Origin: Candidatus Rifleibacteriota bacterium
GTDB lineage: Bacteria; Muiribacteriota; Ozemobacteria; Ozemobacterales; Ozemobacteraceae
NCBI GenBank assembly: GCA_015232575.1
Contig: JADFZL010000016.1
Coordinates: 118,481-182,480, forward strand
Length of the DNA: 64,000 bases
Direction of reading: 5' to 3'
Positions within the stretch are counted from its first letter, which is position 1; the number at the start of each line of letters is the position of its first letter. The notes under the pieces were generated by a model. That model was not told the origin of the DNA. It saw only the letters and a program-made list of their open reading frames with translations, and searched no databases. The position numbers and the translations under genes are program-made. Shown in pieces: positions 16,554-24,338 of this stretch.

Positions 16554-18194
16554 TTGAGTAACGAGGATGAAAAAATCTCTGAGAACGGAAGAGATATTAC
16601 CATTGGTGAAACTTCTGAGAACAAATCAGAGCAGTCTGAGCCAGAAAAGCCATCGATTGCTTCAGCATTGATATTATATTTTTCCTTCTTTTTCCTTGTT
16701 CTATGTGTTTTCATTGTTGTTAAGCCATCCGGAAAAAGCAAGTATAATCTGATAATTACCGGTATGGGAAAAGGACGCATATTACCTTATACTGCCGAAT
16801 TCGAGCCATACAAGGATCGAAAGGTTGGCGGTGCCGCTTATATCAGTACAAAAATTAAAGAATTGATAAAGTCCTTTGAAAATGAGCCACTAAACGTTGT
16901 ATCAATTGGAAATGAAATATGCGGAACGCCTGAAGCTTACTATTCAAGTGGCGATGCTGTAATTGAGGCACTCAATTCTTATAAGCTTGACGTTATGGTT
17001 GTTGGAAATCTGGATTTTTCATTTGGATTTGAGAACCTGGTACGTCTATCGAAAAAAGCTTCTTTTAAGTTCATCTCCTCGAATATCATTGACGAAAAAA
17101 CTGGTAAAGTGCCAGATTCTTTCATAAGAAGTGAAATATTTTCTCATTCCGGAATTCTTAAAGTTGGAATGCTTGCTCTGACACCGCATGAAACTCCCTT
17201 CCTAACTTCAAAAAAGAATATACAGTCTCTTCAGTTTCTTCCTCCGGGGAAAGAATTAAAAAAAATGATATCTGATTTGCGCACTCAGGGTGCTGAAATA
17301 GTCGTTCTTCTTACAATGTATGAGAGGAAGCGTCTGACTGATGATGAATTTTATTCAATCATTGATTCCAATCCCGATATTCTTACTCTGGTGGATTTCT
17401 CATCTGAGGCACCTCCGGCAAGAAAAATTGACAATGTTGTAATAAAAACGATTAATGGCTATAACCATGGAAAAGAATTAGACATACTTTCAATAGAGTT
17501 TGATGAAAAAACAAAAGCAGTCGGATCCTTCACCGGATACCGACTTCCTGTTTTCTGCGATGAAACAGTACCAGATGAAAAAGTTTCTGCAGGGATTTCT
17601 CAGTCTCTTCAAAAGGCTAGCCTTGTACAAAGTGAAATTATTGCCACTTTTTCTGAATCTACGATGAGACACTATGACATGGAGTGTGCTATTGGTAACA
17701 TGATTGCCGATTGTTTAAAAGACTCTATGGGCGCAGAGGTTGCATTTCAAAACAGCGGCGGTATTCAGGCGAATATTTCATCTGGACCTGTTACTCTTGG
17801 AGATCTCTTTGCACTTCTTCCCTTCGATAATGATATAGTCGCCATGGATCTCTCCGGACGGGATATCCTTGAAATTCTTACGATTGCAGCATCCCTGAAA
17901 AGAGGTGTTCTCCAGATTTCAGGCGGAGAATATTCTTTCAGCAACCGCGGAATTGCTGATTTTGATCTGGTACAAGCATCAATTAATGGCGAACCTGTTA
18001 TTGCAACCAGAACGTACAGAGTTGCAGTCAACAGTTTTCTTTCTGAAGGGGGCGACGAGTTCAGACCTTTCCGGCGTGGAAGAAATATCCAGATCGGTCC
18101 CAGACAGCGTGAAGCACTGAAAGAATATCTGGCAAAACTCTCCGCATCAGAATCCATTAAACTTTCAACTGATGGAAGAATCAAGAAGCTCTAA
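16554..18194 (+). CDS. Membrane-anchored 5'-nucleotidase/UshA homologue with lost metal sites
   Basis: A 546-residue protein. The start is TTG at 16554, set by GGGAGG seven bases upstream. It has a charged cytoplasmic N-terminus, one membrane helix (about 37-56), then a two-domain 5'-nucleotidase fold. The C-terminal substrate domain is well preserved: NSGGI at 400-404 and GDLFALLPFDND at 416-427. In the N-terminal metallophosphatase domain the usual ligands are missing: D-x-H is replaced by TGMGKG (69-74), GGD by GNE (119-121), GNHE by GNLD (151-154), the ATHMG histidine by LLTMYER and the GGHS pair by LVDFSS. It is probably a catalytically dead nucleotide-binding or signalling protein, or has another activity. 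It is usually a secreted enzyme acting on UDP-sugars or nucleotides. Confidence 0.8.
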   Translation: MSNEDEKISENGRDITIGETSENKSEQSEPEKPSIASALILYFSFFFLVLCVFIVVKPSGKSKYNLIITGMGKGRILPYTAEFEPYKDRKVGGAAYISTKIKELIKSFENEPLNVVSIGNEICGTPEAYYSSGDAVIEALNSYKLDVMVVGNLDFSFGFENLVRLSKKASFKFISSNIIDEKTGKVPDSFIRSEIFSHSGILKVGMLALTPHETPFLTSKKNIQSLQFLPPGKELKKMISDLRTQGAEIVVLLTMYERKRLTDDEFYSIIDSNPDILTLVDFSSEAPPARKIDNVVIKTINGYNHGKELDILSIEFDEKTKAVGSFTGYRLPVFCDETVPDEKVSAGISQSLQKASLVQSEIIATFSESTMRHYDMECAIGNMIADCLKDSMGAEVAFQNSGGIQANISSGPVTLGDLFALLPFDNDIVAMDLSGRDILEILTIAASLKRGVLQISGGEYSFSNRGIADFDLVQASINGEPVIATRTYRVAVNSFLSEGGDEFRPFRRGRNIQIGPRQREALKEYLAKLSASESIKLSTDGRIKKL

Positions 18195-18311
18195 CATTTC
18201 GTTATTATTAATGCCTTCCTGATTAAGAGATGTTTGTTATTACTGAGTCCGCTGTTATATTTCCTGGTTGAGGAAAAAATATTCCATTCTGTAAAGCATT
18301 CCCCTTCAATA

Positions 18312-19559
18312 TCAGTCCACCATCAGAAGAGAATCAGGCGGGATAGCTCTTGGAATTTTAAATTCGAAATGTACATCCATATTAAAAACAGATTTCATAG
18401 CCGTTTTCAGGATGTCCATTGTATCTCCCGAATTGATACGGTTTTTCAGCATTTCAAATTTTGTTCTGTCTTTTGTATGAAGAGCGGTGAGATAATTTTT
18501 TAATGCGGTTTCTGCAAGTTTTTCGAAGTCTGAAACCGTAAAATCAAGTGAAGCCAGTAAAGCCTGAATTTTCAAATATTCCTGGAATTTTACAGTGAGC
18601 AGTTTAAGCCAGGTTTTTTCATCTCTTTTATGAGCGGTAAGATTTGAGGTGATTTTATCCCATTCATGGGCTTCCACCCCAATCAGCGATTGCGGAAATT
18701 GATTGCGGAAATCTTCAAGTAATGAGGCACTTTCTTCCAGTTTCATAGCTGCAGCAAATCTTGCAAGATCATACGGATACATTACAAAGGCTGATATCCA
18801 ACCGCGGCTTTGCGCATATTCCCTTTTGACAGTAAGTTTATATTTTCCATAAATGCTATCTCCGAAGGAGCCGAGTTTATCACCTGATTTCAATGCTACA
18901 AAGAAAAAGAGGTTGTCATCGGAGCGGAGGATAAATCGATTGAATGCATAGGTGTTCAGACCGCCCATTCCAGAAATCTTCTGAATGGTTCTTGAGCTCA
19001 CAAGCGGTAGATCAGGCACCTCACGAATAACATGAGTGTTGTGGATAAATACAATTGAAATCGAGTTGAGTAATTCTGATACTTCTGCGGGCACTTGGCT
19101 TACAGGAGTAATTTCCTTTTCAATTCTTGCTCGGTTTTCAGCACTGATAATCCGCAGTACTTCATATCCGTCAGAAGTTGCAAACTGGCGTTTTCCTCTG
19201 AACCAGAGCGAAAGAAAAAGTGAGTCTGCCTGATTCCTTTTCAGTGTAACGTCGTCAGCAAGGCTCATCAGCTCATGTTTGAGGTAATCTGTGAAATGTT
19301 TTTTACGTGAAGATTCGGTCAGAAGCTTAGACTGGGTTATTCCATTCTTGCTTAGCCATGAGAGGAAAGGTTCATATTCATAAATCTTCTGCCAGACTTT
19401 TTCAGATGATTTGAATTTCTTTTCAGCATTTGATGTGAGATAATCTGTTAACAGATTAAGACTGTTATGGGTTTCGCTGGCTATGAGCGGAAGAAATCCG
19501 CCGGAAAAAATAAGCATTGCTGCAAACAATGCAACAGTGTGAAGTTTGCTTTTAATCAT
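18312..19559 (-). CDS. Secreted protein of unknown function
   Basis: A 415-residue protein starting at an ATG preceded by AAGGGGAACC. Residues 1-27 are a signal peptide ending LIAS. The mature part is mixed and mostly helical, with a central beta-like portion (about 165-260) and no cysteines that could bind a cofactor. I recognise no family motif. It converges on the 5'-nucleotidase-like gene with only 117 bases between, and no clear terminator is seen there. Confidence 0.75.
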   Translation of the reverse strand: MIKSKLHTVALFAAMLIFSGGFLPLIASETHNSLNLLTDYLTSNAEKKFKSSEKVWQKIYEYEPFLSWLSKNGITQSKLLTESSRKKHFTDYLKHELMSLADDVTLKRNQADSLFLSLWFRGKRQFATSDGYEVLRIISAENRARIEKEITPVSQVPAEVSELLNSISIVFIHNTHVIREVPDLPLVSSRTIQKISGMGGLNTYAFNRFILRSDDNLFFFVALKSGDKLGSFGDSIYGKYKLTVKREYAQSRGWISAFVMYPYDLARFAAAMKLEESASLLEDFRNQFPQSLIGVEAHEWDKITSNLTAHKRDEKTWLKLLTVKFQEYLKIQALLASLDFTVSDFEKLAETALKNYLTALHTKDRTKFEMLKNRINSGDTMDILKTAMKSVFNMDVHFEFKIPRAIPPDSLLMVD

Positions 19560-19683
19560 GGTTCCCCTTCTTTAATTCAGGTGTGCTGATATCTGTTTTT
19601 TTATTCATCTGCTTTTAAAGACGGATACTAAATTCGTAAGCGGAAGTACCAGAAGAATTTCTTTCGTTGTGCACCTGGCTTAC

Positions 19684-19866
19684 TTATTTTTTTCCCTTCT
19701 TCCTCATTTCTTCTTCATGGATCTTTTTGCGGGCATCTAATATTCCTTGTAGCCCGGCTTTCAATTCCTGAATAGATGGTTGTGATGTGTTGCCTACAAA
19801 TGGCGCACGCAAGGCTTTATATGCAGTATATCCATAAGTCAATATTTCAAGTTTAAGTTGGTTCAT
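19684..19866 (-). CDS. Very small protein coupled to the upstream secreted protein
   Basis: A 60-residue, basic, cytoplasmic-looking protein without a signal or membrane segment; the last 18 residues are strongly charged (ARKKIHEEEMRKKGKK). Its ATG overlaps the stop of the upstream gene by one base (TGATG), which points to translational coupling and supports it as a real gene. The function is unknown. Confidence 0.55.
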   Translation of the reverse strand: MNQLKLEILTYGYTAYKALRAPFVGNTSQPSIQELKAGLQGILDARKKIHEEEMRKKGKK

Positions 19867-20201
19867 CAGCCCGGTATTTTGAAGTAATTCAGAATGTACA
19901 TAGAGATATGTTCGGCATCTCTGAGATTAGTTATTTCACCTCCCAGCCTGTTGCGTAAAGCTAGCGATTCCATCCATGCTTCATCTGGATATTTATGTTT
20001 ACTAAGAAAATATTTTGCGACAGTTATATAATCTTTTTTGAGCAGCCATTCGTCACATCCTACTGCATTTGGATCGTATGCTTTGGCTTCTACGCCATTG
20101 AAGCGCTGTTTTCTTGCTGACGCAGAATCTGCCGAGATAAATGAGAATGCAACAACCGTGAAAAGAACAAATACCTTTTTAAACAGACTGGAGTTGTACA
20201 T
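19866..20201 (-). CDS. Small secreted protein of unknown function
   Basis: A 111-residue protein. GGAGGAAG lies nine bases before the ATG. Residues 1-29 form a signal peptide ending SASA. The mature part is about 80 residues with one cysteine (VGCDEWLLKKDY). No family is recognised. It is the first gene of a two-gene unit with the 60-residue protein. Confidence 0.7.
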   Translation of the reverse strand: MYNSSLFKKVFVLFTVVAFSFISADSASARKQRFNGVEAKAYDPNAVGCDEWLLKKDYITVAKYFLSKHKYPDEAWMESLALRNRLGGEITNLRDAEHISMYILNYFKIPG

Positions 20202-20508
20202 AAAATTCTTCCTCCGAGTTTATTTTTAAAAATTCAGTATCTAAAATATATAACGTTACCATTGTTGAATATGTCACTGCAATCTATAAAATAGTGATAA
20301 TAGATGGCAAGTGGGTCAGAATTTTGCCACTGTCAGCAGCAAGCCTTCATCATTTCAAAAAAAAGAGACTTTGAATTCAGCTATTGACATCAATTCAGGA
20401 TGAAAATGACAACAATAATTTAGCAATGACATTCTTGAACTTTGAGCGTTTTAGTTGAAAATGATGCCCAAAATTAATAGATGCTAATTTTACTTGTAAA
20501 AGTCTCTT

Positions 20509-20537
20509 TTGAATGATAAAAAAGAATATGCTAAAAT
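20509..20537 (+). promoter_or_regulatory. Candidate sigma-70-type promoter upstream of bioY
   Basis: TTGAAT at 20509-20514, a 17-base spacer, then an extended -10 element TGCTAAAAT ending at 20537. It lies about 28 bases before a short frame (20565) and 197 bases before bioY. It is surrounded by divergent intergenic sequence. I found no BirA-type operator of standard spacing. Confidence 0.5.
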
Positions 20538-20564
20538 ATTAGAACTGAGAAGTAATTGCTTGTC

Positions 20565-20705
20565 ATGAGACAAAAAATAGACAAGTCCCATCGCCTTATC
20601 CGTTATAAAAAAGAACAACTGATTCGCAGAGAAGGTTAATTTCAATATGCAAGGGCTGATCCATACAAAAAAGATGTTCGCGAATTAACAGGATTGAAAA
20701 ATTAA
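20565..20705 (+). pseudogene. Short coding-like stretch with one in-frame stop, upstream of bioY
   Basis: The ATG at 20565 opens 24 codons (MRQKIDKSHRLIRYKKEQLI...) to a TAA at 20637, after which the same frame continues for 21 more codons (FQYARADPYKKDVRELTGLK) to a second TAA at 20703. The composition on both sides is protein-like and charged, so a single substitution may have split a 46-residue gene. It may instead be a leader segment of the bioY transcript. No family is recognised. Confidence 0.3.
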
Positions 20706-20733
20706 TTGATTTACTGAAATAGTTGGAGGACAA

Positions 20734-21306
20734 ATGGTAACTGCAATTCTATCGAATCATGTACTTATTGACGATTTATGGCCGGAATCAGGAATTTCTC
20801 GGAATTCTGTTCTTGTATTAGCGGGGAGCGTTTTGCTTGCTCTTTCAGCGCAGATCAGTATTAACCTTCCATTTTCGCCGGTTCCGATTACTTTTCAAAC
20901 CTTTGCAGTGCTTCTTCTGGGGCTTGTATATGGTCGAAATCTATCTGTGATTACGATATTGACTTATTTGACCATGGGTGTTTCGGGAATTCCTGTCTTC
21001 AGCGGTGCTGCATCGGGTTTTGCTGTAATTTGTGGCCCGACAGGGGGTTATATTGTCGGTTTTATTCTGGCAGTATATACGGTTGGTTTGCTTGCCGAAA
21101 ATGCCTATGACAGGAGTCCTTTTAAGGTAGCACTATGTATGTTTCTTGGCAACGCTCTTATTTACATTCCAGGGCTTATCTGGCTGTCATTTTTTATCAG
21201 CAGTCAGAATTTGATTACTGCAGGTCTTCTTCCGTTTATTCCGGGGGACGTTGTAAAACTGTTTTTGACAATGTATTTTTTTCCAAGAGTCAGAAAGCTG
21301 TTTTAA
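20734..21306 (+). CDS. bioY: Biotin transporter substrate-binding subunit BioY
   Basis: A 190-residue membrane protein with six hydrophobic segments, the normal size for the S-component of the biotin ECF transporter. Diagnostic sequence includes ISINLPFSPVPITFQTFAVLLLG near residues 47-69 and the GPTGGYIVGF loop near 101-110. GGAGG lies just before the ATG. No bioM/bioN (EcfA/EcfT) gene is adjacent, so it works alone or with a shared energising module encoded elsewhere. It implies that the host takes up biotin. Confidence 0.95.
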   Translation: MVTAILSNHVLIDDLWPESGISRNSVLVLAGSVLLALSAQISINLPFSPVPITFQTFAVLLLGLVYGRNLSVITILTYLTMGVSGIPVFSGAASGFAVICGPTGGYIVGFILAVYTVGLLAENAYDRSPFKVALCMFLGNALIYIPGLIWLSFFISSQNLITAGLLPFIPGDVVKLFLTMYFFPRVRKLF

Positions 21307-21624
21307 GGCAACCGAACAACTGTATTCAACATTGGATGGCAATGTTGTACGCAAGCTCGTTGTCATGGATCTGCTTAGGTTTATCCTTATACGCAAAATC
21401 TTAAATATGGGGTCAAAATCGCTTGGTCGTGCTTATCAATAGCTTTTTCCATATTTCGCTGCTGACCTTGCAGAAGTTGAAAACTGTTTTAATAAATTTG
21501 ATGTGCCAGTTCGCAATGTAAAAAATTAGCTTTTTGAAAATTATTGAGTACATACAAAATAGCGATGACAAAATCGAATGGATTTTCGTTTTAACGAAAT
21601 CAAACCATTCAAGGAGGAATTTGG
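21307..21624. other. Intergenic region with faint coding remnants
   Basis: A 318-base gap after bioY. Frame segments around 21331-21440 (LDGNVVRKLVVMDLLRFI) look protein-like but have no start or ribosome site and end quickly. They may be decayed coding sequence. AAGGAGG at 21611 belongs to the next gene. Confidence 0.3.
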
Positions 21625-22602
21625 GTGTTAAAAAAATTATCTCTCGTTTCATTTTGTTTTATTTTGTCATGCTTTCTGTCTCCGGCGATAGCTTCTGAAC
21701 AAAAGAAGGTCCCCCAAATCGGCAGTGGGGAATCAGTTTTTCCAGAAGCTCTGAGTGAAGTTACAAAAGTTGCTCTGGAATACAACGAATTTCGCAAAAA
21801 ACTGTATCAGGCAAAGAGAAATTTCAATGCTCTACACATGGATTCCGAAACTGTTTCTGAGAAAGAACCTCTGAATCTGGCTGAAGAGAGTTCCCTGCCG
21901 ATCATTGTAGATAGACTTGCTGATGTTGAAGCTATTCTCAGAACCCAGACTGACAAGGGTTATGGAGATATTGATTATTGGATTCGGACAGTAGTTTTGA
22001 ACAGAAGTATTGGTAATACTTGTGTAAGTCTGCTGAATGAGACCATCGCCAATCACCCTGAAATGAACCCTTTGTTGAGAGTTGCAATAAATAATACTTC
22101 TGAAAACCTGAGACGAATATGCTCAAAAGATCTTTATGGAAACATAGATTATTGGACAGCGCAGTCAAGAGAGCTTGTAGATGCTTTGTGGCAGGCAGCA
22201 AGCAACGCCAGAAAAATTATTGATTCAATTGAAAATATTCCTGCGATTGATATAAAAATTCGATTAAAAAATCACCTTGCAGTTATGGTGGTGTTTCTTT
22301 CGAGAATGAATGACGAAGGAATAGGCAATATTGATTTCTGGAAGAGAACCGCTGAGTTTTTTATCCGTCAGGCTAATATTGGATACGAAATTATAATCAA
22401 ATCTCTTAATGAAGCAGGTGACAACATTCCGATGCTTTTGAAGAGTGTAATTCAGAACGTTGCTAATAATCTTTTGGCTCTGGCAAAAAAATATTCCAAT
22501 GGTTATGGCGATATTACATACTGGAGAGATGCTGCATCAGCATTAAGAATGGGTTTATCTTCCGAGGCACGAAATATTACTGAAATCTTGAAGTCATTCT
22601 AA
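21625..22602 (+). CDS. Secreted helical protein with four G-x-G-(D/N)-I-x-(Y/F)-W repeats
   Basis: A 325-residue protein with a GTG start preceded by AAGGAGG. Residues 1-24 are a signal peptide. Four internal repeats of about 60 residues each begin with a GYGDIDYW-like motif; the tryptophans are at 119, 177, 239 and 300, and each motif leads into about 50 residues of amphipathic helix. No cysteine-based or catalytic motif is evident. The regular spacing suggests a helical-bundle repeat protein acting in the periplasm or outside the cell. I do not recognise the family. Confidence 0.75.
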   Translation: MLKKLSLVSFCFILSCFLSPAIASEQKKVPQIGSGESVFPEALSEVTKVALEYNEFRKKLYQAKRNFNALHMDSETVSEKEPLNLAEESSLPIIVDRLADVEAILRTQTDKGYGDIDYWIRTVVLNRSIGNTCVSLLNETIANHPEMNPLLRVAINNTSENLRRICSKDLYGNIDYWTAQSRELVDALWQAASNARKIIDSIENIPAIDIKIRLKNHLAVMVVFLSRMNDEGIGNIDFWKRTAEFFIRQANIGYEIIIKSLNEAGDNIPMLLKSVIQNVANNLLALAKKYSNGYGDITYWRDAASALRMGLSSEARNITEILKSF

Positions 22603-22642
22603 TATGTTGAAGTAATATTTAGAACTCTTAATCATTTCTTTT

Positions 22643-22668
22643 CCCTTCAGCAATGAAGGGATTTTTTG
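22643..22668 (+). terminator. Rho-independent terminator
   Basis: CCCTTCA, loop GCAA, TGAAGGG, then ATTTTTTG; 40 bases after the repeat-protein gene. Confidence 0.85.
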
Positions 22669-23063
22669 TATGCCCGGAATGGGTAAAAATCTGATGGTGT
22701 AAGTCTTAAGGTAAAAGAAACAACCAGATTTACTCGTAATAAATCATACAAAAAACTCGAAAATCCGCATCGAATCACAAACCGATCATAGCTGTTGTTG
22801 TGGAAATCATACTAAATGTTACCGAAAAGTACCATTGATGTATTCAGGTAATTTAAAAATAATTATTTATTCGTGATGATGTTTTAATAATTGTGAACGT
22901 TTATGTTTATGAAGGTAAATTCAATTTTCATGAAATATCAGCCGAACAAGATGAAATTTGAAAAGTACAAACCGCTTGTTTTTTTTGAAAGATCTTGCGT
23001 AAAGCATTTTAAGGTGAATTACACACGAACAGTGTGCTGGTTAAAAAAAATCAGGAGGGTTCT
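22669..23063. other. Intergenic region, nothing recognised
   Basis: About 395 AT-rich bases without a convincing frame, RNA fold or repeat. It must hold the promoter of the gene at 23064; CAGGAGGG at 23052 is its ribosome site. Confidence 0.4.
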
Positions 23064-23327
23064 ATGAAAACTTCTAAAAGCTTCATGGTGTTTCTGTTTG
23101 TAGCGTTTATGGTTTCTCTCTTTTCGTTTGCTCAGGATGCATCAGCAAAAGATAAGCGCTTCTCTCAGGGGATCAAGCCAGGTTCTGGAAAAGGAGATAT
23201 AAAATGCCCCCATTGTGGAAATCTTATTGATGGAACTGATTTAGCCGCAGGTATGGAGCAAATTATTAATCAGAGGGTTGAAAAAGCACTGAGGGAAGCG
23301 GGTGTATCTTCAGGTGGAACGGGTTAA
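23064..23327 (+). CDS. Small secreted protein with CPHC motif (possibly the front half of a frameshifted gene)
   Basis: An 87-residue frame with AGGAGGG six bases before the ATG and a signal peptide at 1-25 (ending DASA). The mature part has one C-x2-C pair (KCPHCGNLIDG), as in half a zinc ribbon, and a short helix. It stops at a TAA at 23325-23327 in SSGGTG. The +2 frame continues at once with coding-like sequence to 23601, so the natural product may be a fused protein of about 180 residues. Confidence 0.65.
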   Translation: MKTSKSFMVFLFVAFMVSLFSFAQDASAKDKRFSQGIKPGSGKGDIKCPHCGNLIDGTDLAAGMEQIINQRVEKALREAGVSSGGTG

Positions 23328-23601
23328 AACTGGTTGGTTCTCTACAAGCAAGGGTGATACCAAGAAAATAACTGGTTGCCCTGGTTTGCAGAATTTTACC
23401 AACGAGTATGACGGCAGCAAGTGGGTTTTTCAGAGTAATCTGGATGCAGCAAGGGGATTGGGCGCAAAAGAGTATAGCATCACTTCTGGTGGTAAAAAAG
23501 GTGGAAATTCAGTTACAGTCCACGAAAGCGTAAATGATCAAGACGTAACACACACAATTAATCAGAAAGACGGATCAATGACTAAAGGCTCCTGGAAATA
23601 A
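23302..23601 (+). CDS. Second half of the possible frameshifted small secreted protein
   Basis: An open frame overlapping the previous one by 26 bases; the likely coding part starts near 23315 (KTGWFSTSKGDTKKITGCPG). The sequence is soluble and rich in Gly/Ser/Lys/Thr, with one cysteine. There is no ribosome site or signal for independent translation (the only early start is a GTG without a Shine-Dalgarno). It reads best as the C-terminal domain of the 23064 gene, separated by an indel around 23315-23330 or by programmed frameshifting. Confidence 0.5.
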   Translation: MYLQVERVKTGWFSTSKGDTKKITGCPGLQNFTNEYDGSKWVFQSNLDAARGLGAKEYSITSGGKKGGNSVTVHESVNDQDVTHTINQKDGSMTKGSWK

Positions 23602-23625
23602 TCCCTTAAGTATCATCTAATTATG

Positions 23626-23662
23626 CAATTGACCTCTATTTGGACTTCATAGAGATCAATTG
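23626..23662 (+). terminator. Hairpin after the small secreted protein
   Basis: CAATTGA-CCTCTAT pairs with ATAGAGA-TCAATTG (one mismatch) around a 9-base loop. The T-run is poor, so it may act as a transcript end stabiliser rather than an intrinsic terminator. Confidence 0.45.
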
Positions 23663-24100
23663 TATAAAATAGCGATAGTTGGTTTTTCAAGAAAAGGAAT
23701 CTTGAAAAATTTGCTTATTATTAGGTAAATGCGCGTTTGAGAGTGTTATGTATTAATCGAGAGGTTTCTAAATTGCTGAGCATTGTTTTTTCATGTAAAA
23801 TTATTTTCAAGTAAAATAATCGAAATCCAGAGAGATTCTATTACTGTGTTCGACATATAGCTTTATCTTTACATTCTCCAAAAATTGCTGTGATAAATTA
23901 CTTAAATTCATCGTTAACTAATCAGTATGTAGAATAGAGGAGTCGCTGAGTTGAAAAATTCCTTATTGTGGGTATTACTCTTGCTTTTGTCTGCCAATAC
24001 AATTCTCAAATTGTTTTTGTAGGAAATAAATTTGCAAAGGGTGTTAATATCTTGAAGAAAACCGTGATTTATAAAAATCATTTGAAACAGGAGTAAGATT
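23663..24100. other. Intergenic region, nothing recognised
   Basis: About 440 AT-rich bases with no convincing frame on either strand and no clear RNA structure. It holds the promoter and CAGGAG ribosome site for the gene at 24101. Confidence 0.4.
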
Positions 24101-24322
24101 ATGGAATCAGAGTTGAATAATGGGGAAATTAATATTAGAATATTCGAAAACAAATTTCTTGACCTTGTGCTTGTTTTTGCTATATTAATTCTTTTGACTC
24201 CGAATGTTGGAAAATCTAATGATAAGAACTCATCAAAGATAGAACGGCCTCAGAACTCCTTTTCTTCAGAGATGAAACTCGAAAAAAACTTTCATACATT
24301 GAAAGACCAATTTAAAAGGTAA
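24101..24322 (+). CDS. Small membrane-anchored or exported protein
   Basis: A 73-residue frame with ACAGGAG eight bases upstream. It has one hydrophobic helix (LDLVLVFAILILL, about 20-33) followed by TPNVGKSND and a charged tail. The segment after the helix resembles the matching region of the next protein (MTQHVGLSNPD), so the two may share ancestry. It is separated by 16 bases from the next gene and probably co-translated. Confidence 0.45.
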   Translation: MESELNNGEINIRIFENKFLDLVLVFAILILLTPNVGKSNDKNSSKIERPQNSFSSEMKLEKNFHTLKDQFKR

Positions 24323-24338
24323 TTTAGAAAATTCTTTA

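Noticed and set aside
20480..20505. TTTACTTGTAAA as a BirA operator for bioY
   Set aside because: The half-sites are only 2 bases apart, unlike the roughly 15-base spacing of BirA operators.
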